The notes under the pieces are model-generated. The model was not told where the DNA came from and did no database searches. It saw only the letters and a program-made list of their open reading frames with translations. A program made the translations under genes and the position numbers. From NCBI GenBank assembly GCA_021186555.1, contig JAJKFL010000011.1:31793611-31857610 (forward strand): 64,000 nt of DNA, written 5' to 3'. Of the stretch, positions 33,801 through 45,338 are shown in pieces; position 1 is the stretch's first letter, and the number at the start of each line of letters is the position of its first letter. The stretch is from Reticulitermes speratus (taxonomy: Eukaryota; Arthropoda; Insecta; Blattodea; Rhinotermitidae).

Positions 33801-35872
33801 CCTTTTAGCGGTGTCTTCAATCTCGGGAACAGCCAGAAATCACAAGGTGCCATGTCAGGAGAGTAGGGAGCCTGGCGAACCTGCGGAATGCCGTGCTTAG
33901 CCAGGAAACCCTGGATCAGGTGTGATGAATGAGCTGGGGCATTGTCATGATGCAGCTGCCAGTTGCGTGCGTCCCACAGCTCCGGTCTCTTGCGCCGAAC
34001 TGCATCACGAATATGACGGAGGACTTCTTGGTAGTACTCCTTATTAACAGTTTGGCCTAGTGGTGCGTACTCATGATTCACAATCGGTTGATTCGGTAAT
34101 CGAAGAAAACAGTCAGTATCACCTTCACATTGCTCCGAACGTGTCGTGCTTTTTTGGGCCTCGGGGATGTTGGATGTTTCCATTGTGACGACTGGACCTT
34201 GGTTTCCGGGTCATATCCGTACACCCACGACTCGTCACCAGTTATCACAGTCTTCAGGAACTCAGGATCCCTGTTGGCGCACTCCAGCATGTCCTGCGCG
34301 ACCTCAAGGCGGAGTTGTTGCTGCTCCGGCGAAAGCAGCTTGGGCACAAATTTTGCCGCCACTCTTCGCATGCCCATATCCTCAGTTAAAATCGTGTCTG
34401 CGGAACCTCTGCTGATCCCAACCTTATCAGCAATTTCCCGGACGGTCAAACGACGGTCCTCCATGATCAATGTCCGCACTTTGTCAATGACATCAGCATT
34501 TCGGCTCGTTGACGGTCTCCAGGAACGCTGGTCACTGTCCGCCGACATGCGGCCATCTTTAAAGCGGTTGAACCACTCTTTAATTTGAGTGACCCTCATT
34601 GCATCATTACCGAAAGCCTGCTGAATTTTGCGGATTGTTTCGGCTTGGGTATCCCCAAGATTCTGACAAAACTTTATGCAGTATCGCTGCTCCAAACATT
34701 CTGTCATCTTGAGCGAAACGAGAATGCGACGAACACGTGTTACACCACTTCGCTATCTGGCAGCGACAGACGCATCCGGCGGTGTTGCGAGGCAGCAAAA
34801 AATCACGCATGCGCATGAAAGTCCCTTCTACCACTACGCTCAGTTTCCCCACCCTTTCGCCATTACTTACCGCGGGAAAAAATATAGTCGGATACTTTTT
34901 GGACAGCCCTCGTACTCTTCGGTTTGCTTGTGTGTCCTTTTCTCTATAAAGCCAAATGTATTTTTCAGCTGCTGCCTGAATCTTCAGGGCAAGGAAAATA
35001 AATTACAGTGAAAGATATGTGATACTTTGGAGACAGAAGTGCGGATACGTTCTTGGTTATTAAGAGCAGTCCTATGAGTTACGTGTTTTACTTTTTGTAT
35101 GTTAAAAATTAAGGACATTAAGGGGAACGTGAGTGGTAATAATATGGAACTATCTGGCACAAACTGAACACCACCGTTTTGTAATTATTTTAGAGGTTAG
35201 AGTATATGCAGTTGTGTCACATCCCCTGAAGATGGCTTTCTAGAAGCCGAAACATATGTAGTGGTTTTAAACGTTTTAAAGAAACCTCATATTGGTTTTC
35301 TTTTAATAAAGTGCATTTAGTTGGTGATAAGACTTTAACTTTCTAAGAAAATTTTCCTTCACAACGTACAAAATTTCTTGCACGTAACGTTAGTTCCCGT
35401 TTTACAAACATAAGCTAACAATTCTCCTCGTTTCTTTACAGAAGCCCAAATCCAGCAGCAAGTTTCCAGTCAAATCTCACAAATCCAGGCCGCCACCCAG
35501 AAGTTCAACGCTTCTGTGACTAATGCAAATAACAATGTCAGCCAGATAAGTTCGAAGTTCAATTCATGCCTCGGTCGGTCATGCTCTACCACAGCCACCA
35601 GTGAAGTTACACGTGCTGCCACCGCATTTGACGATGCGTTTCAGTCATCGACACAGATTTTCTCTCAGATATCTACTTCAGCTACAGGAGGCGATACGGC
35701 TCAAGCACTAAACCAGACGTCTCAAACTGTTACAACCCAGTTACAGCAAGTGAGTCAGCAGACGACGCAGTGCTTGCAGCGGGCAGCGGCTTCTGGCACT
35801 CCAGCAGCAGCTTCTACTGCCAGTTGGTCAGCAGACAACAGCACTGCAGCAATTCTTGGCCCACCTTCATAG
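30829..35872 (+). CDS. Gene B: secreted Ala/Gln-rich 4-Cys glycoprotein, altered C-terminus
   Basis: Coding exons are 30829-30870, 32773-33043 and 35442-35872, giving 744 nt and 247 aa. Splice phases (0, 1) equal those of gene A. The signal peptide is MNAKILIVALCAFQ plus LAVG from exon 2. Four mature cysteines are kept: AQACLSN, then C-x4-C in SCLGRSC, then TTQCLQR. About eight N-x-S/T sequons are visible. Exon 2 is 12 nt shorter than in A. The frame is intact, but the last codons are replaced: where A and D end in AASA, B ends in AAILGPPS because a 628-bp insertion begins inside the final codons. The intron 2 mariner copy at 33576-34912 should be spliced out. Poly(A) signal AATAAA lies at 36698, beyond the insertion, with another at about 36040 inside it. 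Confidence 0.8.
31595..31830 (+). mobile_element. SINE family 3 in intron 1 of gene B
   Basis: tRNA-like head with GGAGATCGAATCCCGG, body with the CTGGCCCTGGGGC and GGTAAAGTGGCCTTGGC blocks, ending after AAAGAAAGAGTAGAGC. Shared at the same place with C (41555) and D (50195), absent from A. Confidence 0.8.
32264..32531 (+). mobile_element. SINE family 1 in intron 1 of gene B
   Basis: GCCGATCCCAGTGGCCGTGC head, B box GGTTCGAATCCC, body and A-rich tail. Flanks share AAAGTG. Units C and D have it at the same site and unit A has an empty site (TTTGAAGTGAG near 21853). Confidence 0.88.
33576..34912 (-). mobile_element. Full-length mariner transposon, 1337 bp, private to unit B
   Basis: Inverted ends of about 27 bp (CGAGGTCTGTCCAAAAAGTA and its near-inverse ending at 34912) are flanked by TA duplications (33574-33575, 34913-34914). 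Units C and D show the empty site ACATACTCTTCGG at 43535 and 52160. The insertion therefore postdates the duplication of the units. Confidence 0.95.
33647..34707 (-). pseudogene. Mariner transposase, DD34D, one frameshift
   Basis: Minus-strand reading begins with MTECLEQRYCIKFCQNLG and an N-terminal helix-turn-helix region (REIADKVGISRGSADTIL). The mariner linker block is followed by catalytic Asp in TGDESWVYGYD, Asp in HHDNAPAHSS and Asp in PDMAPCDFWLFP. I count 34 residues between the second and third Asp, the mariner signature. One single-base frameshift near 34080-34095 (after FFDYR) separates the two halves; otherwise both are open for almost the whole length. It is a recently dead copy, or a frame error in assembly. 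Confidence 0.92.
35222..35266 (+). ncRNA. Hammerhead ribozyme-like motif in intron 2 of gene B
   Basis: CTGAAGA from 35226, stem II GGCTT/AAGCC, GAAA, loop CATATG and GTA. Stem I pairing is partial, with two mismatches. Conserved in the introns of C and D. Confidence 0.48.
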
Positions 35873-36480
35873 CTACGTTAAATACTTAATATTGCTACCA
35901 CTTGTGTAGCCTACATAAATACTCTGACTACGTAACGTGTTTTTATGCTACGACGTGTGGAAAGACGTGCTTTCAGAGGTTTTATTACCGTGGATCGTTT
36001 TGTAGTGTGGGAGGACCCCACATATATGGTCAATACACCAAATAAACATAAATGATGTATTATAACAAATAGAGTAACTCATTCCGTAATTACAGTATAT
36101 GCAGTACACAACCTAAAGTATGAAAGTTAACCAAACTCGTAGATTGAGACCAGAGTAGCTTTCCATCTCGGACACTTGGTAGTGCCTGATCTTACAAACA
36201 CCTTCAGACGTTAGACACTACCAAGGACTCTAACAATCCTTGCCGAAACAGAATTTTGATAATGAAGGCCGAAACCGGAATTAGTTGCTCGCAGCTCAGA
36301 GCCAGGATGCAGAGTGATCAAGTAACTACCCACTGCTAACCAGGTAAACTCTGGTCGTATCCCAAAAGGTGAAAGGTAGGGGAGGAAAGGAGTTGAAGGA
36401 ACAGTCTAACTGATGATTGTAAGGGGTGTAAGGTATAGTCTGGTGGATCTCCGTTGAATGTCGAGAATTTGTCACGGCAC
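35853..36480. other. 628-bp insertion at the gene B stop region
   Basis: Compared with gene D, where GCAGCAAGTGCTTAA is continuous, gene B has 628 bp inserted after GCAGCAA. The AGTGCTTAA tail resumes at 36481. The same insertion of equal length is at the same site in gene C. I see no inverted ends, tail or clear target duplication. Confidence 0.75.
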
Positions 36481-36697
36481 AGTGCTTAAACCCATACAGT
36501 TGCAACTGACACTGCGATGTTTCCAAGTGTCCATATGTACACACACGCAGATAACAAAGTTAATATCATGGTACTGAAGGACAGAAGACGAAAATCAATT
36601 TTGAGCGATGGAAACACATGTACGGCAAGTATTCTTATGCTCTTTGTAACAATCCTGCACTATCTATAACAACATTAATATTGACTAATCTATAAGG

Positions 36698-36703
36698 AAT
36701 AAA
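36698..36703 (+). terminator. Poly(A) signal of gene B
   Basis: AATAAA in the block conserved after all four genes. Confidence 0.65.
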
Positions 36704-37949
36704 ACCCATAAGCATTATCTCGAGATTTTAATTTCCATGGCCACCGACTTCTCTGTACTAATAGTGTTTCTGAAACAACACGGAAGGAAATTCCATCAGC
36801 CTACCTGTTAACACTGGACGTGTGATCCACCGACCCTTAAAGCAGGTGAACTGCAGCACCACCAACATTTTATCGGTTGTTATTCTATGGTAGCCATGGC
36901 GTGCAAGGGAAACAACTGGCTACATAGTAACAAATATGTACAAACATTTAATAACAACAACTAGAATATATACACAGTTTATTTTCATAGCCCATATTTA
37001 CCCAAACACGATACATCCTTATGCTCTCTGTCCCACATATCTACCTTAAAACAAAATTAAAATGAAAGAAAACCTACGTGAAGTTTTGTTAACTTAAGGA
37101 CAGAAAAACATTACTGATCCTTAAACAGCGCCATGCAGCTGTGCCGACATTGTCCTGCTCAGGGGTCCGAAACAGAAGCTCGAGGTCTCCAGCCGAGATC
37201 GAAACACCTACGCTGCGTCGTCTAGAGCAGGACACGCCACAGAGGCTCGTGGCCTGCGTACGAGGTGAAGAGGATTGGGGGCTAAGGAAAAGGATATGTC
37301 TGTGGGCCCCGAAAATACAGAATCTTCCACAATAAAATCTTCTGGAAAAATAATAGAGCTTCACTTAGAAGGAAGTTCCAGTGCCGTAAAACTATTTCGC
37401 GAGTACAACAGAAATGTAAGAAAGAGAAATAATGTCAGTATATAAGTTTCGTGTTCACATATAGAAAGTCTGAGACGGAAGTGACATTCAAGACACACGC
37501 TCTTCATGTCTTAGCGCCTGTACCGGCCTCACAATCATCTCTCATTTGCCTGCTTCTTTCCTGTTACTGTTCTCCCAGTATGTGTACCAATAGTAGCTAC
37601 GCCCGACACCGTGTCCACATAAATTATATATATGTAATGTATCTAAGCTTTCAAAACGAAGTAAACACAAAGCTCTTTGTGGAGGATATGTCTGTCCATT
37701 TGCCTATCTCTCAGTCTGTCTCTCTGCTTGTCTACAAACTGCAGTCACTAACTGAAACACAGCACAGGTTTATTTGCAAATTCGTTTTTACAGCCTTTCT
37801 ACGCCTACAGATCTTATCAAACAAGTTCGATTTTCTTCCATTCTTACACATACTGACGACCAATTCAAGAATTAGGAGAGCTACATATTAACTAAAGAAC
37901 TCTTTATTTCGATCGCGTTACATTACATACATTGTAACGCACTGTGGCA

Positions 37950-38200
37950 CCGTAAACAAATTCAAAATAAGTATCTAACAAGTGGCATATATGAGACAAA
38001 ATGTCACCTCTGTGATAGGGTATATGTTGCGCAAACGGACAGTAACTAAAAACGACATTTTGTGTATATCAGAAATATATAAAAAAACAAACAATCCGCA
38101 GTCAGCATGTGCATTACACATACTAAATAATCGACAAATATACAGCCACATTGAAAAGAAGCAAAAAATATTAGCACATGAATTGTCTTCAGAATTTTTA
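37950..38200 (+). pseudogene. Penelope GIY-YIG fragment, unit B
   Basis: SGIYETKCHLCDR starts near 37980, and a shifted frame gives NNPQSACALHILNNRQIY near 38091-38140. Broken like the unit A copy. Confidence 0.7.
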
Positions 38201-39374
38201 CATTAGAAATGTAACATCGGGAAAACTTTATAAATGAACAAGTTTGTGCACAAGAGAACTCTCTCTACGAAATAACATGTCATGTACAATTGCAAAACAC
38301 ATGTGTATGCTGTGGTGACCGGATAAATTCGCACACCAAGAAAGCCCACACGACAATTCCGCATAGAAGAAACCCCACTGTCATAAATGCTCACATGAAA
38401 AATACTCACACGGATAATTGCTCACACGGATAAATGCTCACAGGGATAAATGTTCAGAAGGATAAATGCTCACACGGATAAATGCTCACAAAGGATAAAT
38501 GCTCAGATGGAAAAATGCTCACACGGACAAATGCTCACACGGACAAACGCTCACACGGACGAATTCTCACACATAAAAGTACGCACATAGAAAAATCCTC
38601 AAATTCACAATACAATCAAGTAATACACTGTTAATAAATCGTTATGTGATTGCTATGAAGTGAAGTTCAAATATGCAGTATTGTTATTGACATGAACGAA
38701 GATTATGTTTATGAATAAAATTATAATAAACGGAAAGTCAGCGTTTTCCGCGCTGGCTCACGTCCGCCTACTCCTACATTGACTCTGATCTATTGGTCTC
38801 AGTCTTACCCATCTACTGACGATAGCAACTTGGTTGCCAAAAACGTATTTAGTAATACTTTAGCGTGTGTAAGCGACGTAAGCTGTTCTGTTTCCTGACC
38901 AGGCGTTGAACTACGACTTTCCGGTGAGTACCTTTACTTTCCATTACAACTTGTGACCTCACGCTCACATCTTACATCTTACGGCCAACGATTTTAATGG
39001 GCGCTTACAATCGCTTTTGTATATTTTCTATTTACATTGCTTTTTCTTTTAAATGTACATTATTATATTAGATATTAGTTTTATTAATTTTTTTGGTAGT
39101 TCCGACAATGGAGTTTTCAAGCACTCAGAAGGGCAACAGAGTTTTGACTTACTTGGGTTTTGAATATCTGTCTTTTCGCACTATAAATGGAGTGCTGCTT
39201 GGAGATGCAGGCAGAGTCACTCTGTAAAGTGTCATTCAATTAGGAAAACAAAAGATGGCAACACAGTACAACAACCAACCGAAAATTGTCATGATTCCTG
39301 TCCTCAAACGGCAGAAGCCGACAATGCCAGAAGCAAAATGAAGCAAGATATGAGAGTAGTTAGTATTTTCCCCG

Positions 39375-39630
39375 CTATGGCTCGACAGCCCTATATGGGC
39401 CTGGGCCTCCTCGTTTCGTCGAGGTTTCATGATCACACACTTTAGACACACCACAGTCGGTAGGACTCCTCTGGACGAGTGATCAGCCCGTCGCAGAGAC
39501 CTCTACCTGACAACACACAACACTCACAAGAGACAGACATCCATGCCCCCCGGAGGGATTCGAACCCACGATCCTAGTAAGCGAGCGGCCGAAGACCTAC
39601 GCCTTAGATCGCACGGCCAATGGGATCGGC
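39375..39630 (-). mobile_element. SINE family 1 in the MULE, unit B
   Basis: Complete minus-strand copy at the same target (GTAGTTAGT) as in units A and C. Confidence 0.85.
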
Positions 39631-39759
39631 CTGTAGTTAGTTCTACCCCTCGCAATGTGATGGGGAATGTGTATTCAGATTGAGTAACGATGTGCTGGCC
39701 CATATGCCCAAACAATCATTCTTTGTGAGAAATCTTCTCAATCACATAAAGGCGGTCAT

Positions 39760-40017
39760 TTGCCTAACCCAACAACAATAAATTTTGACATTCCTGAGAA
39801 GTACAGTCAAGTGGTACTTCATGATTCAGATGTGGATGATCCAGAGAGAATTCTGGTTTTAGGTGATAAAGAACTCTTGGTTGAATTGAACAAAGATACA
39901 ATCTATGGAGATGGCACCTTCGATAAAGTCCCAAATATGTTTCACCAACTGTATACGTGGCATGCTTATAGTAAAATAAAAAACCAAAAAGTGTTGACTG
40001 TTCACTTTGAAGGATAA
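39760..40017 (+). pseudogene. MULE transposase fragment, unit B
   Basis: 85-aa frame with IYGDGTFDKVPNMFHQLYTW, the beginning of the MULE catalytic domain including its first Asp. Frame and stops outside it show it is a remnant. The upstream FLYWCH part (39108 onward) is frame-shifted compared with unit A. Confidence 0.7.
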
Positions 40018-40739
40018 ATAAAATAAAATAAATACATAATAAATAAAACCAGAGCATTTTATTTCCTGTAATTTCTCTTACAAATATTTACATCTAAATT
40101 TTCTATTTTATTTGTTTATACTCAGTCTTATTGAAGGTTAAATTTTATTTCATTATAACTTCATTCATAAACATATTCTTCGTACATGTTAATAACACCA
40201 CTGCATGTTTGAACTTCACTTTATAGCCATCACATAATGCTTCATTAACAGTGTATTACTTGATTGTATTGTGAATGTGAGAATTTTTCTATGTGTGTAC
40301 TTTTCTGTGTGAGAATTCGTCCGTGTGAGCAATTTTTCATGTGAGCATTTATGACAGATGGGTTTCTTCTGTGCGGAATTTTCGTGTGGGCTTTCTTCGT
40401 GTGAGCTTTTGTCATGGAACCGTATGATGTGTATATTCCGAACTTCAGCAGGTGGCTCGACGTTAACATAAATGAGTACATAATGTTCAACCTAACAACA
40501 TACTTTGTATGTCCTTCCGAAAACCCGCCCTAATGTCACTCAAGTAAAAACACTTCCTACACAGACTGTTGACATAGTCTTCTCAATTACAACTTCACAA
40601 CCCAATACAATTTATCGCCCGTAAATCATATTTGTTTCGAGATATATTGAATAAACATTTCGAAGGTTACACAAAACACAGAAAAGAAATATGTGTTTAT
40701 ACAAATGGTTTGTGCACCAGCTGTACGCTAAATCTTCAG

Positions 40740-40747
40740 TATAAAAG
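40740..40747 (+). promoter_or_regulatory. TATA box of gene C
   Basis: TATAAAAG, 62 bp before the start codon, in the conserved promoter block. Confidence 0.8.
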
Positions 40748-41554
40748 ACAGCAGTTCCGGTCACCCAGCACAGTGCAGCTAACCTACCAGCAAGCTCCAA
40801 CATGAACGCCAAGATCTTGATCGTAGCGCTCTGCGCCTTTCAGGTAAGACAACACATTGCTCTTACAGATGTCGCTTAGAAACTGTTATAACTGCAAACT
40901 TTCATAAACAGTGCTGTTCTTTCAGACAATAAGCAACAGCAGGCTTTGAGAAACGGCCTAATAACAGCAATATTTACGTAGTTTAATAATTCTTCATTCA
41001 AACACAAAACTGATATCGTACACCGCACTAAAGGCATTATCATTCTTGCAGAAACTGCTCAGTAACTACGACAGTAACGTACCTTATGTTGTTGGCGACA
41101 GAAATGCGAAGAAACACCGCATCTTAATATTCACATTCACACATATACACGAGGGCAGTCTAAGCCTACATGTATGTTATTGTACTCAAAACACTACAGT
41201 TCACACACATACGGTACACCACATATGATTGCTGTGCTTTCCAAATGCTCATGTCCGAAGGATAAAAGTTAGCTTCCCTCACTGTCCAAACATAATACGA
41301 GGCAGATGTAAGAATGTAGGAGGAAAGAGTAAAAGTGATGCAAAAGAAGAGGTGGTGGAAAGAGGTAGAAAAGGGAAATAACGACACGGACACAAGCAAG
41401 GGGGAACGAAAAAATAATTAATGGCGTCAGTAGATAATATCCTTCGTATAAGCCTACAGACTAAATTGACCCTAGGTTCTTGCAAGTAGGCTCAAATATT
41501 TTACTAAGCACCTTATTTTGGAACACAGGGAACAAAATGCACTTTACAAATCGC

Positions 41555-41815
41555 TAAGTTCCCCCGGATACAGTAGTCGGTATAGCGACTCCCTACCGGT
41601 TAGACGACCAGGAGATCGAATCCCGGTGGGGGTAACGTTTTCCGCACCCATTCATACTGGCCCTGGGGCATAAAAACCTACTGTACATTGGGTAACGATT
41701 GTCTTTCCAAGAGGTAAAGTGGACTTGGCATGACTTTGGCCATCCACCCCTATTTAGCGCCGAAGTTAAAGAAAGAGTAGAGCTATAACTCCACTCACCG
41801 TCTGGCAACTCATAC
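41555..41815 (+). mobile_element. SINE family 3 in intron 1 of gene C
   Basis: Same insertion as in units B and D, near identical, with GGAGATCGAATCCCGGTGGG head. Confidence 0.8.
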
Positions 41816-42230
41816 AGTGTTGTAGGACGAACTGTACCTTTACAAAGCTCTAATAGAACTCTTGGCAGTCATCAATGTATAATATAGTCAGAGAAAGGCA
41901 TAATACTATAACTGACCTCATATCAACACTACTTACACCTAAATAACAAATTTGAAATTTTCAAGTGCATATACCACGCAAAATATAAGGGTAGTGGAAC
42001 TCCACGCATTCGACATCTGGACACGATCTGTAGCGTTTATTCACCTTCTGGCTACACCAGATTTTTAAAATATTCGTAATTGTACATAATCTGTTAAGAA
42101 ATTTTAAATTAAATAAAATAATTTTAAATTCACATTTCATTATTTATACCTCCCTTATTTACCCACGCCCTCAGTACGTCACATTTTGTAAAGTCGAATC
42201 AAAGAATAATCACTGATCAATACTGAAAGT

Positions 42231-42497
42231 GCCGATCCCAGTGGCCGTGCGGTCTAAGGCGTGGGTTTTCGGCCGCTCGCTTACTAGGATCGTGGGTTCG
42301 AATCCCACCGGGGGCATGGATGTCTGTCTCTTGTGAGTGTTGTGTGTTGTCAGGTAGAGGTCTCTGCGACGAGCTGGTCCCTCGTCCAGAGGAGTCCTAC
42401 CGAGTGTGGTGTGTCTCAAATGTGTGTGACCATAAAACCTCGACGAAACGAGGAGGCCCAGGCCCATATAAGGCTGTCGAGTCATAGAAAAAAAAAT
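42231..42497 (+). mobile_element. SINE family 1 in intron 1 of gene C
   Basis: Same insertion as in units B (32264) and D (50864). Confidence 0.88.
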
Positions 42498-43193
42498 TTA
42501 AAGTGAATATATGAGGAAGAGGATGTATTGTAATATAAACACAAAGCCTGATGTTTGACAGGAGAATCTCACGATCTCCATGAAAACACCAGTCAGGATA
42601 CCCGGTCTCCAGGTCTACCCATGTACTTCGGATTACCGGGCAACAAGGTTTGCCAAAAAAAAATAGACCCCGACCTTTCACTTTGCTTTAATTTTCAACA
42701 TTGAAGCAGATGAGTTACAGTTCCATCTCTTGCTCTCAGCTTGCCGTTGGAGATTTCATCACAGATATCACCAAGCTTTTCCAAGATGACGTCAGGTCTA
42801 GAACTGCCGAAGCACAGGCGCAGGCAGCATCAGCCACGCAGAGCATACAGAATGCTGCCCAGATTGCGACCCTGAACATCATAATGCAGATCCAGACTGG
42901 GCTGAACAGTACCCAACGATATGCTAACACTCTAAACATTGGTGCTCAACAAGCTCAAGCTTGCTTGAGTAACCACACCCAGCAATACACCGCAATTGCC
43001 AACGCCACACGTAACTAAAATAGAATTATTTATAGATATACAGAAGACTGCGCACTGCCTCAGCTAATGAGGTTCATACGGCAAAGCAGTACACGTGGGT
43101 TAAATAAGGCCTTACATCTGGATAGTTCTTTCCACGTGCACTTTCTAACATACTAAACCAGTTAGTGGCAAAATTATTTTTACACTAGCCTTA

Positions 43194-43226
<33 letters not shown>

Positions 43227-43855
43227 CATGTTCGTTATTATTACTAAAATCATCTTCATCATACAGAATGACACAGAACACCTGAAACACCGTCTTCCTA
43301 TACCAAGCGTCACTGTTAATATGAAGCCATTTTCGCCGGCTACATATCTTCTGGTAAATTTGAATTCCAACACAAACAGAACTTCCCTTGAAGCAGTGTC
43401 CCTGCTCTTTAAATAAATCGTACATTACTGTCAATTTAAGAGAACAGCTCTCTTCCTCTCGTGTTCCTTATATTTCGCACTACAGTCAAATGTCGCTATA
43501 TTTACTATTATAATTTCATTACATTAAAGCAAAAGTACATACTCTTCGGTTTGCTTGTATGCCCTTTTCTCTATAAGGCCAAACGTATTTTTCAGCTGCT
43601 GCCTGAATCTTCAGGGCAAGGAAAATAAATTACAGTGAAAGATATATGATACTTTGGAGAGAGAAGTGCGGATACGTTCTTGGTTATTAAGAGCAGTCCT
43701 ATGAGTTATGTGTATTAGTTTTTGTATGTTAAAAATTAAGGACATTAAGGGGAACGTGAGTGGTAATAATATGGAACTGTCTTGCACAAACTGAACACCA
43801 CCGTTTTATAATTATTTTAGAGGTTAAAGGTTAGAGTATATGCAGTTGCGTGACA

Positions 43856-43898
43856 CCCCCTGAAGATGGCTTTCTAGATGCCGAAACATATGTAGTGG
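43856..43898 (+). ncRNA. Hammerhead ribozyme-like motif in intron 2 of gene C
   Basis: CTGAAGA from 43860, GAAA, CATATG loop and GTA. One change in stem II (AGATGCC instead of AGAAGCC) weakens it compared with B and D. Confidence 0.4.
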
Positions 43899-44487
43899 TT
43901 TTAAACGTTTTAAAGAAATCTCATATTGGTTTTTTTTTTAAATAAAGTGCATTTAGTTGGTGATAAGACTTTAACTTTCTAAGAAAATTTTCCTTCACAA
44001 CGTACAAAATTTCTTGCACGTAACGTTAGTTCACGTTTTACAAACCTAAGCTAACAATTCTCCTCGTTTCTTTACAGAAGCCCAAATCCAGCAGCAAGTT
44101 TCCAGTCAAATCTCACAAATCCAGGCCGCCACCCAGAAGTTCAACGCTTCTGTGACTAATGCAAATAACACTGTCAGCCAGATAAGTTCGCAGTTCAATT
44201 CATGCCTCGGTCGGTCATGCTCTACCACAGCCACCAATGAAGTTACACGTGCTGCCACCGCATTTGACGATGCGTTTCAGTCATCGACACAGATTTTCTC
44301 TCAGATATCTACTTCAGCTACAGGAGGCGATACGGCTCAAGCACTAAACCAGACGTCTCAAATGCTACAACCCAGTTACAGCAAGTGAATCAGCAGACGA
44401 AGCAGTGCTTGCAGCGGGCAGCGGCTTCTGGCACTCCAGCAGCAGCTTCTACTGCCAGTGGGTCAGCAGACAACAGCACTGCAGCAA

Positions 44488-45115
44488 TTCTTGGCCCACC
44501 TTCATAGCTACGTTAAATACTTAATATTGCTACCACTTGTGTAGCCTACATAAATACTCTGACTACGTAACGTGTTTTTATGCTACGAAGTGTGGAAAGA
44601 CGTGCTTTCAGAAGTTTTATTACCGAGGATCGTTTTGTAGTGTGGGAGGACCCCACATATATGGTCAATACACCAAATAAACATAAAGGATGTATTATAA
44701 CAAATGGAGTAACTCATTCCGTAATTACAGTATATGCAGTACACAACCTAAAGTATGAAACTTAACCAAACTCGTAGATTGAGACCAGAGTAGCTTTCCA
44801 TCTCGGACACTTGGTAGTGCCTGATCTTACAAACACCTTCAGACGTTAGACACCACAAAGGACTCTAACAATCCTTGCCGAAACAGAATTTTGATGATGA
44901 AGGCCGAAACCGGAATTGGATGCTCGTAGCTCAGAGCCAGGATGCAGAGTGATCAAGTAACTACCCACTGCTAACCAGGTAAACTCTGGTCGTATCCCAA
45001 AAGGTGAAAGGTAGGGGAGGAAAGGAGTTGAAGGAACAGTCCAACTCATGATTGTAAGGGGTGTAAGGTATAGTCTGGTGGATCTCCGTGGAATGTCGAG
45101 ACTTTGTCACGGCAC
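44488..45115. other. 628-bp insertion at the gene C stop region
   Basis: Same position and length as in gene B (35853-36480). It contains a 61-aa ORF (44580-44765) without recognisable features. Confidence 0.75.
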
Positions 45116-45332
45116 AGTGCTTAAATCCATACAGTTGCAACTGACACTGCGAGGTTTTCAAGTGTCCATATGTACACACACGCAGATAACAAAGTTAATA
45201 TCATTATACTGGAGGACAGAAGACGAAAATCAATTTTGAGCGATGGAAACACATGTACGGCAAGTATTCTTATGCTCTTTGTAACAATCCTGCTCTATCT
45301 ATAACAAAATTAATATTGACTAACCTATAAGT

Positions 45333-45338
45333 AATAAA
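45333..45338 (+). terminator. Poly(A) signal of gene C
   Basis: AATAAA in the conserved block (GTAATAAAACCCATAAGC). Confidence 0.6.

Larger units (their letters stand above)
38315..40420 (+). mobile_element. FLYWCH/MULE transposon, unit B
   Basis: Flanks TGTATGCTGTG and CGTATGATGTG are the duplication seen in unit A, with two changes. The left TIR holds about ten 16-bp minisatellite units (38400-38570); the right TIR holds only about two. The FLYWCH part is at 39108-39240, the MULE part ends at 40017. A SINE family 1 copy sits at 39375-39630 on the minus strand, at the unit A site. Confidence 0.78.
40802..44507 (+). pseudogene. Gene C: frameshifted member of the secreted 4-Cys family
   Basis: Exons are 40802-40843, 42740-43010 and 44078-44507. 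Promoter, signal peptide, splice sites and phases are as in B and D. In exon 3 one A is missing: D has CTCAAAATGCTACAA and C has CTCAAATGCTACAA (near 44360). The frame then runs into TGA at 44386-44388, about 40 codons early, losing the fourth cysteine block TTQCLQR. The out-of-frame remainder is still nearly identical to B, so the deletion is recent. Either a truncated protein of about 207 aa is made or this is a young pseudogene. It carries the same 628-bp insertion after its original stop region as B. Confidence 0.78.

Noticed and set aside
34130..34588. Plus-strand ORFs across the mariner
   Set aside because: Shadows of the minus-strand transposase, which has all the catalytic motifs.
37451..37891. 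146-aa ORF repeated at 46086-46526 and partly at 26199
   Set aside because: Its presence in three units follows from recent duplication; composition is unlike a protein family, unit A breaks it, and no promoter or splice context is seen.
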